Source: Tritrichomonas musculus
Taxonomy: Eukaryota; Parabasalia; Tritrichomonadida; Tritrichomonadidae
Length of the DNA stretch: 64,000 bases
Direction: 5' to 3'
NCBI GenBank assembly: GCA_039105265.1
Contig: JAPFFF010000057.1
Span: 995,001-1,059,000, forward strand
Shown: one piece after another, positions 11,167 through 21,020 of the stretch
Layout of the letters: the number at the start of each line of letters is the position of its first letter
Numbering within the stretch: position 1 is the stretch's first letter
Notes under the pieces: generated by a model
The model's input: only the letters and a program-made list of their open reading frames with translations
Databases searched by the model: none
What the model was told of the DNA's origin: nothing
Translations under genes and position numbers: made by a program

Positions 11167-11480
11167 ACTTATTGTTAGAACAAAAGGCTATTCACCTTTG
11201 CACAAGTCAATATATTGATTCAACAGCTTTGCTTCGACTGCCGATTTGTTGAGAAAAATTTGTTGTTCAAAGTCGACAAAGTCAATTATTTGATTATTAT
11301 TTCTTTGTACTCAATATTTATCAGGTATGGTATCAAAAAGGTATCATTGGCACAGAAATCGGCTTATATATATTTTGTGCCACGACTAGTGGTATAAAAA
11401 AGAGTCTCGAAACGAAGTGGAGAGACTGTTTGAGGGGATTGAAGACCGGAGGTCTGAAATCACCGCAAACGTATACTACT
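11167..11480 (-). repeat. Right 314-bp terminal inverted repeat
   Basis: Inverted counterpart of 7593-7906, ending ATACTACT at 11480 and followed by the TTAAA target repeat. It is nearly identical to the left repeat, which sets the young age of the insertion. Confidence 0.95.
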
Positions 11481-11927
11481 TTAAAAGCATATAAAAAGAT
11501 ATCAAAAGAATTAATGATTAGAATAAATTATATAAAAAGTTATCGCTATTTTAAATTTTTAGAAAGTGTTATAAAATTCTTATCAAAAATAATTAAAATA
11601 AATTGAGATAAAATACTCAAATTTATTTTCTGAAGGATATTTTATATATACTTATATCCTTTTAGTTTTTATTTTAATTTGAATTTTGTACGATGCAAAT
11701 ATTTATAAAACTAATTATTATTATTATTATAATAAAATATATTTAGTTTAAACAAACCAATCATTGAGTTTTACTGTAAAAATTCAGTTGTACGACCTTT
11801 GGATAGAGTAGAAAAAAATACTCAAGATTTTTGGGATAGTATCACCTTAAAAAATTTTTTCACTTAAAGTATCACTTTTTGAGAGAGAGAAAAAAAATCA
11901 GTAACTTTAATTGGGCAATCGGATTTC

Positions 11928-12734
11928 CATCGATCCACTTTTTGAATGGTTTATACTCTCAAAAAGTGGAAATGTTAAGTACAAAAATTTAAAATCCTAA
12001 GAATTATTGAGAGAATTTTTTTTCATTCAAATTTTTTTCATTGAAAAAGTTCATATTAAAATTAAAATATCTTCATAAAAAAAGATAATAGTATAAAGAA
12101 AAACAGAAATCATATAAATATAACACAAATAATAAATAAAAAACGTAAAAACATTATATAAAAAAAGATATATATAAATCATCATATTACGATTTCAATC
12201 TCTAAGTAGCAAAGTCAAGAAAAAAATGAATAAAAATATAAATTCTAAGTAAAAAGAGAAAAAGTTTATAAAAAAAAAGAAAAATCAATAAATTAAGCAT
12301 TTTTTTCTTTTGCGAGCCATATAAGATGACGAAGTTCATAAACGAACTTCAGACAAAATTTATACTTCGTCTTCATCTGAATCAGTATCTTTTATTCTTC
12401 TGAATCTGTATCTTGTATTCTTCTGAATCTGTACCTCATCTTCACTTGAATCTGTACCTCATCTTCATCTAAATCTGTATCTAGTCTTCTTTTGTTTCTG
12501 TGCCCCTTCTTCTTGTAATTCGGTATCTCATTTAATTCTGTTTATGAACTTCGTCATCTTCTTTATAAAAATACCGCGCAATATGCTAATTAACGTATCC
12601 CGAACTTTTTGAAAAGATGACGATATCAACTTTTTGATGAAAAGTTTTTTGAATACATTCAAATATTGAATACTTCTCTCAATATTTTTATTGAAATTGA
12701 GAGAAAGTTTTATTCAAAAAGTGGATCGATGGAA
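11928..12734. repeat. Inverted-repeat element with CCATCGATCCAC termini
   Basis: The 20-bp arm CCATCGATCCACTTTTTGAA near 11928 recurs inverted near 12712-12734. A weaker match (AATCGGATTT against AATCGTTTTTT) continues outward. A second palindromic repeat lies inside. No target duplication was identified with certainty, so this could be a MITE or a structural palindrome. Confidence 0.6.
12325..12558. repeat. Inner inverted repeat with degenerate tandem core
   Basis: Arms of about 20 bp with core GATGACGAAGTTCATAAAC near 12326 and its complement near 12539-12558 enclose about 190 bp. That core is made of imperfect tandem repeats of TCTGTACCTCATCTTCATC type. Read on the minus strand the core gives acidic DSDED-like peptides, so it may be a scrap of an acidic-repeat gene caught inside the palindrome. 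Confidence 0.6.
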
Positions 12735-12822
12735 AAAACGATTTTTCAACAATAATTTGCTTTTAAAAAAAATATTCAGTAACACTTTTCCTCTGAAAAA
12801 CATATCCCTCTAAATTAAAAAA

Positions 12823-13227
12823 ATGTTAAGTGCTGCAGAAGAAAATGATGATGCTGATGACATAGAAGCAGTAGTAGAAGAAAATGATGATGACAGAGAA
12901 GAAGAAGAAGAAGTAGATGATGATGACAGAGAAGAAGAAAATGATGATGATGATGAAGATGATGATGACAGAGAAGAAGATGAAGAAGAAAATGATGATG
13001 CTGATGACATAGAAGCAGTAGAAGAAGAAAATGATGATGACAGAGAAGAAGATGAAGATGACAGAGAAGAAGAAGAAGATGATGATGACAGAGAAGAAGA
13101 AGAAGATGATGATGACAGAGAAGAGGAAGAAGATGATGATGACAGAGAAGAAGAAGAAGATGATGATGACAGAGAAGAAGAAGAAGAAGATGATGACAGA
13201 GAAGAAGAAGAAGATGATGATGAATAA
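12823..13227 (+). CDS. Acidic E/D-rich low-complexity ORF
   Basis: A 134-residue frame starts MLSAAEENDDADDIEA and then consists almost wholly of DDDREEEE-type repeats, encoded by a GATGATGACAGAGAAGAAGAA minisatellite. It stops at TAA just after the array. A plus-strand frame offset by one then stays open to 13453 through non-repetitive DNA (including YSFNVTGIPIQNNEMIALWF). That suggests the array has changed length and shifted the frame of a once longer gene. Function is unknown; it may be non-functional. Confidence 0.4.
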   Translation: MLSAAEENDDADDIEAVVEENDDDREEEEEVDDDDREEENDDDDEDDDDREEDEEENDDADDIEAVEEENDDDREEDEDDREEEEDDDDREEEEDDDDREEEEDDDDREEEEDDDDREEEEEDDDREEEEDDDE

Positions 13228-13453
13228 TAAAATGAAGAATAATAAAATGATGATGATTACAAGTAGACCATATTCGTTTAATGTCACTGGGATACCTATC
13301 CAGAATAATGAAATGATAGCTCTCTGGTTTAAACCCGAAATCATCATAGTATTTGAAGTACTCACACATTTGGAACGATCGTTTACAAAGGCTATCATAA
13401 ATGGTCCGAAAGGGGTGCATTCGTTTACAACTAAGGACGATCGGAGCTCGTAG
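13228..13453 (+). pseudogene. Coding-like tail beyond the acidic repeat array
   Basis: Non-repetitive DNA of lower A+T than its surroundings, open in the frame one base off from the acidic ORF and encoding about 68 residues such as ALWFKPEIIIVFEVLTHLE. I do not recognise the family. The best reading is the C-terminal part of the acidic-repeat gene, separated by a frame change inside the array. Confidence 0.4.
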
Positions 13454-13469
13454 AGCTAGACTTCCTTAG

Positions 13470-13679
13470 TATTTATAGTAATTTGAATTGTGATGGCATT
13501 TAACCGACTCTATCAGAACATTTTCAAATGATTCTTTTGTTATATTTGATTGATAATCATAATAATAACTCCCGAATCTTTGACATTTTCTTTCTTGAAT
13601 TATTATTTCTGGTTTAATTTTATTTTCTTCAAAGAAGTGAATTAATTCAGCATTATTGGAATGAATTGCATAAAGCTAT
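13470..13679 (-). pseudogene. Remnant of an ankyrin-family N-terminal module
   Basis: On the minus strand this stretch reads AIHSNNAELIHFFEENKIKPE, then ESFENVLIESVKCHHN, ending at TAA. The same landmarks occur in the intact ankyrin genes of this window: AIHGKNAELIHLLEDNQVEP and SESIKCHHND in the gene starting at 30385, and AIHSDNPELI and KSIECHHND in the gene starting at 22932. It is therefore an isolated fragment of the conserved N-terminal module with no start and no ankyrin repeats. Confidence 0.75.
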
Positions 13680-14049
13680 AATAATTGAGGATGAAAATAA
13701 CAAAACTTTTTTTCTCGACCTTAAAGATAAAGAAATAATCGAACTATGTAATTAAACAAGCAATTATTGCCATTCTTATGTATTATTTCTCAATTCTGGG
13801 TAATTTATCGACTTGAGTTGTCAATTTCTCTGATTGGAGCTGACATTTAAATATGGCCAATGAGAAGTGCCAATAGTTCGTATCACATACAAATTTTTAT
13901 TTGATTAAATGTTTTTTTCTCTATTTATTAAGCAATTCATTATATTGATTTTATTATTATTATTATTATTTTAAAAAGTCAAATTATTTGTATATATACC
14001 TAGATATTTTTATTTGAACTTGTAAAAAATTATTTATACAAAAATTAAA
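13680..14049. other. AT-rich DNA with a short duplicated coding-like piece
   Basis: The plus strand at about 13685-13780 encodes NNKTFFLDLKDKEIIELCN followed by a stop. A closely similar piece (NKSFFLDLKEIIEICD) lies at about 27610-27700. Both look like fragments of one dispersed gene family that I do not recognise. The rest is AT-rich filler. Confidence 0.45.
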
Positions 14050-14057
14050 TTATAATT

Positions 14058-15507
14058 AAAGGTATGGAAACTATTTTTCAATTCAATTTTATTTTATGCA
14101 AAAAAGCTTGAATATTGATCATTTTCTATTAAAAATTAGTCCTTCGTCATGTATATAATATTTGTAGCATAAATATAAATTCAAAAAAATAAAATTTTAA
14201 TTTTATTACTGAAAAACAAGAAAAAAATGAAATCCAAAAATTTGCACATTTTGATCAACAGAAAAAACCTCATCAAAGTTTAATACATGTTTAATATTGT
14301 TTTATCATATTATTAACATATTTAAAAATAGCATGAAAGTGCTTAATTCAAATCTCATAAATTGCATAATGAGAAAAAAATGTTTTTTTAAGGAAAAATC
14401 AATTTAAAGATGAACGAGTCGACAAAAGTTTTTAGTTTTTTTATATGTTCTTAATTTTTTTATTTGTTAGAAAATAAAATAAAAAAAGGCCATGTTTTTC
14501 GAGTGGATTTGGAGATCTTATATGATGTTATCAATTTTTTGTATAGTTCATATAATTGATGATATGAATTTTATTATTGACCAATAAAGATGAAAATTTT
14601 TTGACCAAAAAGGTTAATTTATTTTTTTAAAGTTATTCTTCCAAAGACACAAATAAACTCAACAAAATAACTAAATAAGAGTAGTTTACAAAACAATTTT
14701 TAGGTATATCCCAGCGCAACGTGGAAAAGCAAAACATGCAAAGATAATTATTTTAGAATGTCTTTTCCTAAAGCTCAAACAAATTCAAAAAACTCACTAA
14801 ATAAGATTGTTTTACAAAATAATTCTTTTATTAATTCCAGTATGTTTTATTTTTTCTTATAAACAAATGAATTATCGATAGTTTTTTCATCTGCCAATTA
14901 TTTGCTGGAATTTGTACGATAGTTATTTTGTAAATCGCTTTTATTTAGTGAATTTGTCGAATTTACTTGAGTTTTAGGAAAAAATATTGAAAATGAATAA
15001 TCTTTGCTTGGTTTGCTTATCCATGATGCTTTATAATCAACGTTTAAAATGGAAAAAGTGATTTGAACGAATCGGGAATAGAATTTTAGATATCAATATG
15101 AAGAAAATTATAAAACAATTTCCAGCATAAACTCATAATTTTCAAAATTTTGAAATTCGCTTTTTAGGTAAAAAAAAAATTCGCCTTTTAGGTTAAAATA
15201 ATTCATATCACTTGTGATATGAATATAAAAAATGAGAAATTTCGAGTTCTTCCTAATGCAAATATAAATTACTTATATAATTCTATTTAAAAATAATATA
15301 ATTAAAAAAATAAAAAAAAATTGTTTTTTGAATTAAGATAACCAGATTAGGATTCAATTTTTTTCAAAAAAATAATTTATTTTTATCTTAAATTCCTCTC
15401 GAAAAATATGTCTTTTTTATATTATATTTATCACTAATACTATCATTTAAAAATTATAATTTGAAAGAAAAATGATCTGTCGAGTGGATAGAAGTTTCCA
15501 TACCTTT
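14058..15507. mobile_element. hAT-like element A with 15-bp TIRs
   Basis: A 1450-bp element bounded by 15-bp inverted repeats AAAGGTATGGAAACT (14058-14072 and 15493-15507). It is flanked by an exact 8-bp duplication TTATAATT (14050-14057 and 15508-15515). The terminus resembles known hAT ends of the GGTNNGNNAAACT type, and the 8-bp duplication fits hAT. No transposase frame remains. Inside is a family of about 60-120 bp internal repeats, listed separately. Confidence 0.85.
14637..15040. repeat. Internal repeats of element A (two direct, one inverted)
   Basis: Three related segments share CTAAATAAGA and TTTACAAAA landmarks: about 14637-14700 and 14711-14830 in direct orientation, and about 14920-15040 inverted. 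The second and third also share an upstream GCAAAGAT part. Such internal repeats are often transposase-binding or fold-back sequences in non-autonomous elements. Confidence 0.6.
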
Positions 15508-16556
15508 TTATAATTATTTTCGCTTTAGCTGGACAATTTTTATTAAAAATTAATAATATTTTTTTAAACAATTATTATAATTATTTTAAATAAAAGGGGA
15601 ACTTTTTTTAGCCCCCAAAAATTGAAAGGAAAAATGGGGGAAAAAATGTAAAAATGTGTTTTTAAGCCCCCACTTTTTTGAAAACTTTTTCAATTGAAAA
15701 TAATCGTAAATTTAATTTAAAAAAAGAGCAAAAAAAGCATATTAAAATAAAATAAATGCAAAAAAAAGGAAGTTATGTGTTAAAAAACATATAAAGATAA
15801 AAATAAAACGAAAAATTCTAAAAAACATCAATAATTCTTGATGATTACTCAATTAAGATAAACTATTTAATGATTGATATTATTATTATATTTCATATTC
15901 ATTATAAAAATATGAAAGTATAATGTCTGGTTTAAGTTTAAAATCATTTTGGGCAAAAAGAAAATGCTGCTGCGTTAAATAATTTAATTAAATTGATACT
16001 AAATAAGAATTAGTGTGTTTCTTTTATCACCAAAAATTTTGTGAGAATATATGGTTGTAATATAAACTTTTTGAAAACACTCTGACCATATAAACTATCA
16101 AAAATATATAAAAAAAATCGTTTAGCAAAAGCAAAATAAAGTCGTTTAGTTTTTTTTAATGAACAACAAAAATAATTAAAAATAGAGAAATTCTTTGGCG
16201 AATAAAATAATAAACGATATTCGAAAATAATTACACATATATAACCAAAAACGCAAAAAAATTTTTAGAATATATAATCTTTGATTAAACAAAACATTAT
16301 ATATAGAAAAAATATTATGAATAAAACCTTTAATCATTTTATTTCTATCAAATTCAAGAGATAAGATGTCCTTTTTACCTATAAATAGAGATAAATAATA
16401 ATATCTTTTTTTATTTTCAACAAATTCTATTTATTTATTTAGTAATATCCATAAAGGAGCAACAAAGAAAAAATATTTTGGGAAATACTTGCGAAATGTA
16501 AAGTCTATGGGATGAAAAACACTTATGAATAAAAAAAATTGGGGGCTAAAATAAAG

Positions 16557-18536
16557 AGAGGTGCGAGAACTTGGAAATATGATTAAAATGCCTGATTCCT
16601 ATATATATCCTCACTTAATATCATATGTTATACATTATTTTTATAAATATTTATTCGGTAGGAGACAAAATATTGTATTTTATAATATTCAATGAAATTG
16701 ATGTAAACCATTCAATTTATTATGAATTAATTTTTATTGATATTAAAGATAATTGTAATATTAAATTTATTTAAATTAATTATTTGTGTTTTTTGATCCA
16801 TTTTTCAATATTAATCTGTCCAATTTTAAAATTTTTTTTTCAAATAATCTGGAAAATCTTCATCATTTATGTTATCTTCCTTAAAATGAGCATCAATTAG
16901 ATTATTATTTTTAATAATAAATATAAAATCATCTTCAATTTGTAAAGAATTTAATTCTTTTTCTGTCATTTTTGAAATTTGATGAAGTTTCTTGATATTA
17001 TCTAGTCTATCCTTCTTTCTACACTTCATTTTTATTCTAATTTTCTTTGTTTTGTCATCTGATAAATTTATATATCTAGCAATTATATTACTACCTGATA
17101 GAGATGATGATTTTGAGATTTGTTCTTTCCAATCACCGGTTTTATAATAGGGAAACCATGAACGTTTTCATAAGTTCTTATTTATGAGTTTTACTTCAAA
17201 TAATAGAGGCCAAAATTTAAATGTATTTAATATTGGTGATTTTCAAGTTTGATTAAAAAGCTTTTTAAAAAGGCATTCTAACATTATGTATATACCATAA
17301 ATATGTGACAAATTCAGCATTTATTTAAAAGTAATTAACATATGATGATGATATTCAATTTATTTAATTTCATGAAAACTAGAATTAAAAATACTTTTAT
17401 TAAATATACCAGACAATAAAAAATTTTATAATCATTTCCAAGAAAAATATAATAAAAATATCATTTTTAATATATATATATTTTTGAACGATATTGAATG
17501 CTTATAAGAATAATTTTGATTGCACTTATAGAAATATTTGTATAAACTATCAAATTTTCAAAAAAAATAATTGGTCAAATTTTATTTTAAATATATCTTA
17601 AAATTCACTCCTAAAAAGTTTTTACAAAGTTTTATATAAGCATTAAATTATATAATTATTATTTTAGAATAGTTCTAGCATAAAAGATAGGGCCATTTTT
17701 TCTGTGGGATTTTCAAAATTTAAAATGCAATTTTATCAGTAGTTTTCATATTTAATTCTAGTTTTCCTGTGAAAATATATTTTTTAAATAAATATACATA
17801 TTAGTATATCATCAAATTCAAAATGTAAAAGATTTTGAGTAAAATATGTTAATAATAAGATTTCGACCGAATGGCTTAAAATTCCACAAAACACAAATTA
17901 TTATATTCAATACCATAAAATAATTGATTTCTGAAATTGTCAAGAAAATATCTTAATTAGAAATATCATTTTTCTTGAATTTTTATTTTTTTAAAAAAAA
18001 TTGAATGCAATTGAGAGAAAATAAAGTAATTACTTTATTTTGAATGGGAGAGTTTTAAAATGTCTCTTGGCGAGCCGTTTTCAATAATATTCTAGAATCA
18101 TAATAATTATTGAAATTTATAATAAATTTTAAATAGTTATCCCTTAGCGATAAACAATATTATGAGATATTTATAAATAATGAAATATGGAAAATAGAAG
18201 TATTAATATCTTGCGAAATTATCCAATATAAATATTTTATAAATACTTAATTAAATGTTAAATTAAAAATAATAAATATATTAAAATATATTATTAAAAA
18301 TAACTGATTATTGATCAAGATAAATATGAATTTGTTTTTTATAAGCAAATTCTTATGTTTTGGTTGCTTATAGTGAAGATAAATATTAAATTAATATATT
18401 TTTATTATTATATTAGAATATAATGCTTATTTATTTTGCAAAAAATAAATTATACTTTCTATTTTCCAAGATATTAAAAAAGTTTTAAAATTAAAGTTGA
18501 TCGTTTTTTAAAAAATTTTTTAGTTCTCGCACCTCT
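16557..18536 (-). mobile_element. hAT-like element C inserted in the TIR of element B copy 2
   Basis: A 1980-bp element with 15-bp inverted repeats AGAGGTGCGAGAACT (16557-16571 and 18522-18536), flanked by an exact 8-bp duplication AAATAAAG (16549-16556 and 18537-18544). Its terminus matches the familiar hAT end CAGAGGTGGGCAAACT except for the first base and two internal ones. It carries one degraded coding remnant on the minus strand (16826-17170). It is the youngest layer of the nest. Confidence 0.9.
16826..17170 (-). pseudogene. Coding remnant inside element C
   Basis: A minus-strand frame stays open for about 114 codons from 17170 to a stop at 16826. An in-frame ATG exists only part-way, at 17029 (67 codons from there). 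The upstream part reads WFPYYKTGDWKEQISKSSS, and the later part is lysine-rich and ends DFPDYLKKKF. I cannot match it to a hAT transposase domain. It is most simply a fragment of a protein once carried by the element. Confidence 0.45.
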
Positions 18537-20120
18537 AAATAAAGGTAAACGAATTTGTTTTTTTTTCAATTTTCTTATTTCGTTAAATAATCATAAAATA
18601 TAAATTTAATTTATTATCTTAAACATTTTTTATTTAGAAGCAAATAAGATCTGTCGTAGGGAAATTGGAATAATATCAATTTTAAAATATTTAATAGAAA
18701 AAGTGAAGAAATTGAATTTTAACGTCAAGTATGTATTCAAAATATTTCTAGGTGCTCTAAGAGGATTTTGCCTAGAAACTGTTTTTTCTAACCCATTTTT
18801 AAATATTGTTTAGTTATATATTACTATTTAAATATTTATATAATTTATTATATATTTTATCTATAATATACAAATATTTTTTATTATTTTCCAGTATAAA
18901 GCATATTTATAAATTTATATTTTGAAAGCTTATTCAAAATATATTGAGAATATAAAAATAATAAAGTCATTAAATTTTCTGTATTTTTAAATAAAGACTA
19001 TTCAATTTAAAAGAATTAAAAATGCAAATATCTTATTTTAAAATCATTTAACCAATATTATTATGCATTTATAAAAATACAAAATAGTATAGATATATAA
19101 ATGCATGTAAATATTGCTAATATTATATTAAATTGAGGAATTTTGATGAACATATTATAGTAAGCATAAAGTAAATCAATTTTTTTTATGAATATAGATG
19201 AAAATAATTTGTATACTTATTAAAAAGTATGAAAAAATAATGAAATTTGTGAAAAATAATTAGATTGGTAATGAAAAAATTATTAATCAAATTTGATTGT
19301 TTCAAATGTTTTTTTGAGTATGTGTTGATATTGAATTAACTGAATCTGTTGATGAATATCATTAAACTGTTCTTTTTTGTTGAGTATTTTTAATATTGGG
19401 CTGTTCCTTTGCCAACTAATACCTTTTGGAGGGGACAATAAAATTTAAGTTCATCACCATAATAAGAAAAATACATATACTTAAATAATTTATTGTAATT
19501 TAAACTTGCTTTCTATTTTTTCCATTTTTTGCAAATCATTTAAAAAAGTTCAATTATATATACAAATATTAATTAATATTCAAAATAAAAAACATTTTAA
19601 AATATAGATATTAAATTAAAAATAATATATGATAAATGTTTCTAAAATAAATTTTCTTTGAAAAGATATATAAATATATACTTTTGGTTTTATCATTATA
19701 TCACAAAAAGTTAGATAATTTAACAAAAAGTTACCATTAATAAAAAATTTTATTGAAAAAATATTTTCATGATATTAGGGAAATGTTACGATTATTTTAT
19801 TTTTTGTCTATATAGCCAATATTATATACTGACATACAATATAAATCATTAGAGGTGAAGTAATAATCGAAACATTTTGTTCATGATTAATATCCATGAT
19901 AATCAAAAGTACAAAAAAAAGATAAATTTCTACTCCATAAATTATAATATTATTTTGAAATATCAAAATATCTCTCATCAATGTGATTTTTTTTATAACT
20001 GGTCCAAAAGAACAATTGTTATTGATGTTTTTTTATTTTTTTTAACGGACAAAATAAACGGCCTCCGTTTACCTTTGCTAAAATACAACTTTCAATAAAA
20101 AAATAAACAAAAAATCATTT

Positions 20121-20158
20121 AGCCCCCAAAAAGAAATGTGATATGAAAAATGGGGGCT
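20121..20158. repeat. AGCCCCC...GGGGGCT hairpin
   Basis: An 8-bp stem AGCCCCCA/TGGGGGCT closes a 22-base loop at the right end of element D. The same stem appears at 15610-15640 near the left end, and single arms occur near 15665 and 16541. Confidence 0.7.
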
Positions 20159-20182
20159 AGAATGCATTTTCCCTAAATAAAA

Positions 20183-21020
20183 ATAATCAAATTATTAATG
20201 TATTCATCAATATATTAAATCAATTAAAGAAAAAAAATTTATTTCAATTATCTGACAACAGTTTCGGAGCTGGTTTGACTAACGTCTTCTAAATTCCATA
20301 AAAATTCTTCTCATTTTAAAGAGATCATTGAAATATTGATTACTTTATTTGACGATTATTTTTCGGCTGACTTTATTTATAATTTGAAAATTGTGATAAA
20401 AAAAAAGCTATTGAAAAAGTGGTGTAGGAAATTACCTTTTATAAATGAATATTCCTAATATTAAAGAAATATGGATTTGAGTTTTGCTCTCGCACTTCTA
20501 TATACTTCCAAGGCCAACCATTTATTCAATTTGGTGGAACATTGACAATAAAAAATGGCTTATATATGCTGATCCTAAATTTATCTAACCAAAAAAAATA
20601 ACTGATATAAACGATTGTTTAGATCAAGACGAAGTCTCTTTTTTAACCAAAGAGCAAAACTTCAATTTAATAAAAACTTTTTCTCTTTTAGTGAAATTTC
20701 CTGATTATTTTCTGTAAAAGTTAAATTAAGCCCAAAAATCAATCAATATTCAGTTAATGCAAGATTATTCAAAATATTAACCAGTTTAAACTTTATTGAA
20801 ACAAGATCTTTAAATAATTTTTTTGCAAATGCAATCAAACATACTGATTATTCAATCCGAATTGAACGCCAGTAAGATTTTCAATTATCATGTAAAGATG
20901 ATTATGAAGCTAAAAAAGGTTATTTATTTATTAAAGCCATTTTCAAAAAAGATGATATAAATACTATATAGGTATTTTATTTATTATTTAATTAAGGTAA
21001 TTCATTTTTACTATTATTTT
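20183..21020 (+). pseudogene. Degraded coding region of unknown family
   Basis: From about 20497 to 20970 the plus strand has coding-like composition, split by stops. Readable pieces are YILPRPTIYSIWWNIDNKKW, DEVSFLTKEQNFNLIKTFSL, INQYSVNARLFKILTSLNF, and KDDYEAKKGYLFIKAIFKKDD. I do not recognise the family and cannot say whether it is one gene. The first 300 bases are AT-rich filler. Confidence 0.4.

Larger units (their letters stand above)
7593..11480 (+). mobile_element. 3.9-kb long-TIR element encoding a helicase-like ATPase
   Basis: The element is 3888 bp, with 314-bp terminal inverted repeats (7593-7906 and 11167-11480) that begin AGTAGTATACGTTTGCGG. It is flanked by a 5-bp repeat TTAAA (7588-7592 and 11481-11485). 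I find about one mismatch between the two long repeats, so the insertion is young. Both ends look whole. Genes, all on the plus strand: a 611-codon superfamily 2 ATPase, then 84- and about 162-codon proteins. Long TIRs starting 5'-AG recall Polinton/Maverick elements, which are abundant in trichomonads and make 6-bp duplications. No polymerase, integrase or capsid gene is present, so if related this would be a small non-autonomous relative or a separate element class. Family assignment is inference. Confidence 0.85.
11486..12822. other. AT-rich intergenic DNA with nested inverted repeats
   Basis: No gene is supported. The region is built around two concentric inverted repeats, listed separately (11928-12734 and 12325-12558). 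The rest is AT-rich filler with repeated ACTTTTTGA motifs. Confidence 0.6.
16553..20076 (-). mobile_element. hAT-like element B, copy 2 (interrupted)
   Basis: This is the inverted second copy of the element at 4663-6961. Its right end CGTTTACCTTT lies at 20066-20076, followed by GCTAAAAT (20077-20084). Its left end is split: the first four bases AAAG are at 16553-16556, preceded by the same GCTAAAAT (16545-16552). The rest resumes at 18541 after element C. The exact 8-bp duplication is visible only when C is removed, which proves the order of insertion. Net length is about 1.54 kb. It lacks the 13-bp minisatellite of copy 1. Confidence 0.88.
15596..20174. mobile_element. Outer element D of a three-deep transposon nest
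   Basis: The ends carry imperfect inverted repeats, GGGGAAC...TAGCCCCC at 15596-15616 and the complement of AGGGAAAA...CTAGCCCCC at about 20152-20174. An 8-bp repeat AAATAAAA flanks them (15588-15595 and 20175-20182). That repeat is low in complexity, so it could be chance, but it falls exactly at both ends. Each end also folds into a small AGCCCCC...GGGGG hairpin. Without the element nested in it, D is about 1.05 kb. It has no coding frame. Confidence 0.6.

Noticed and set aside
7676-11397. Identical 60-codon frames in both terminal repeats of the long-TIR element
   Set aside because: They exist because the repeats are identical. There is no domain, and one would have to be transcribed outward from the element.
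12810-13420. Long minus-strand frames rich in S, H, L or I/F opposite the acidic repeat
   Set aside because: They are shadows of the GATGATGACAGAGAAGAAGAA array read in other frames.
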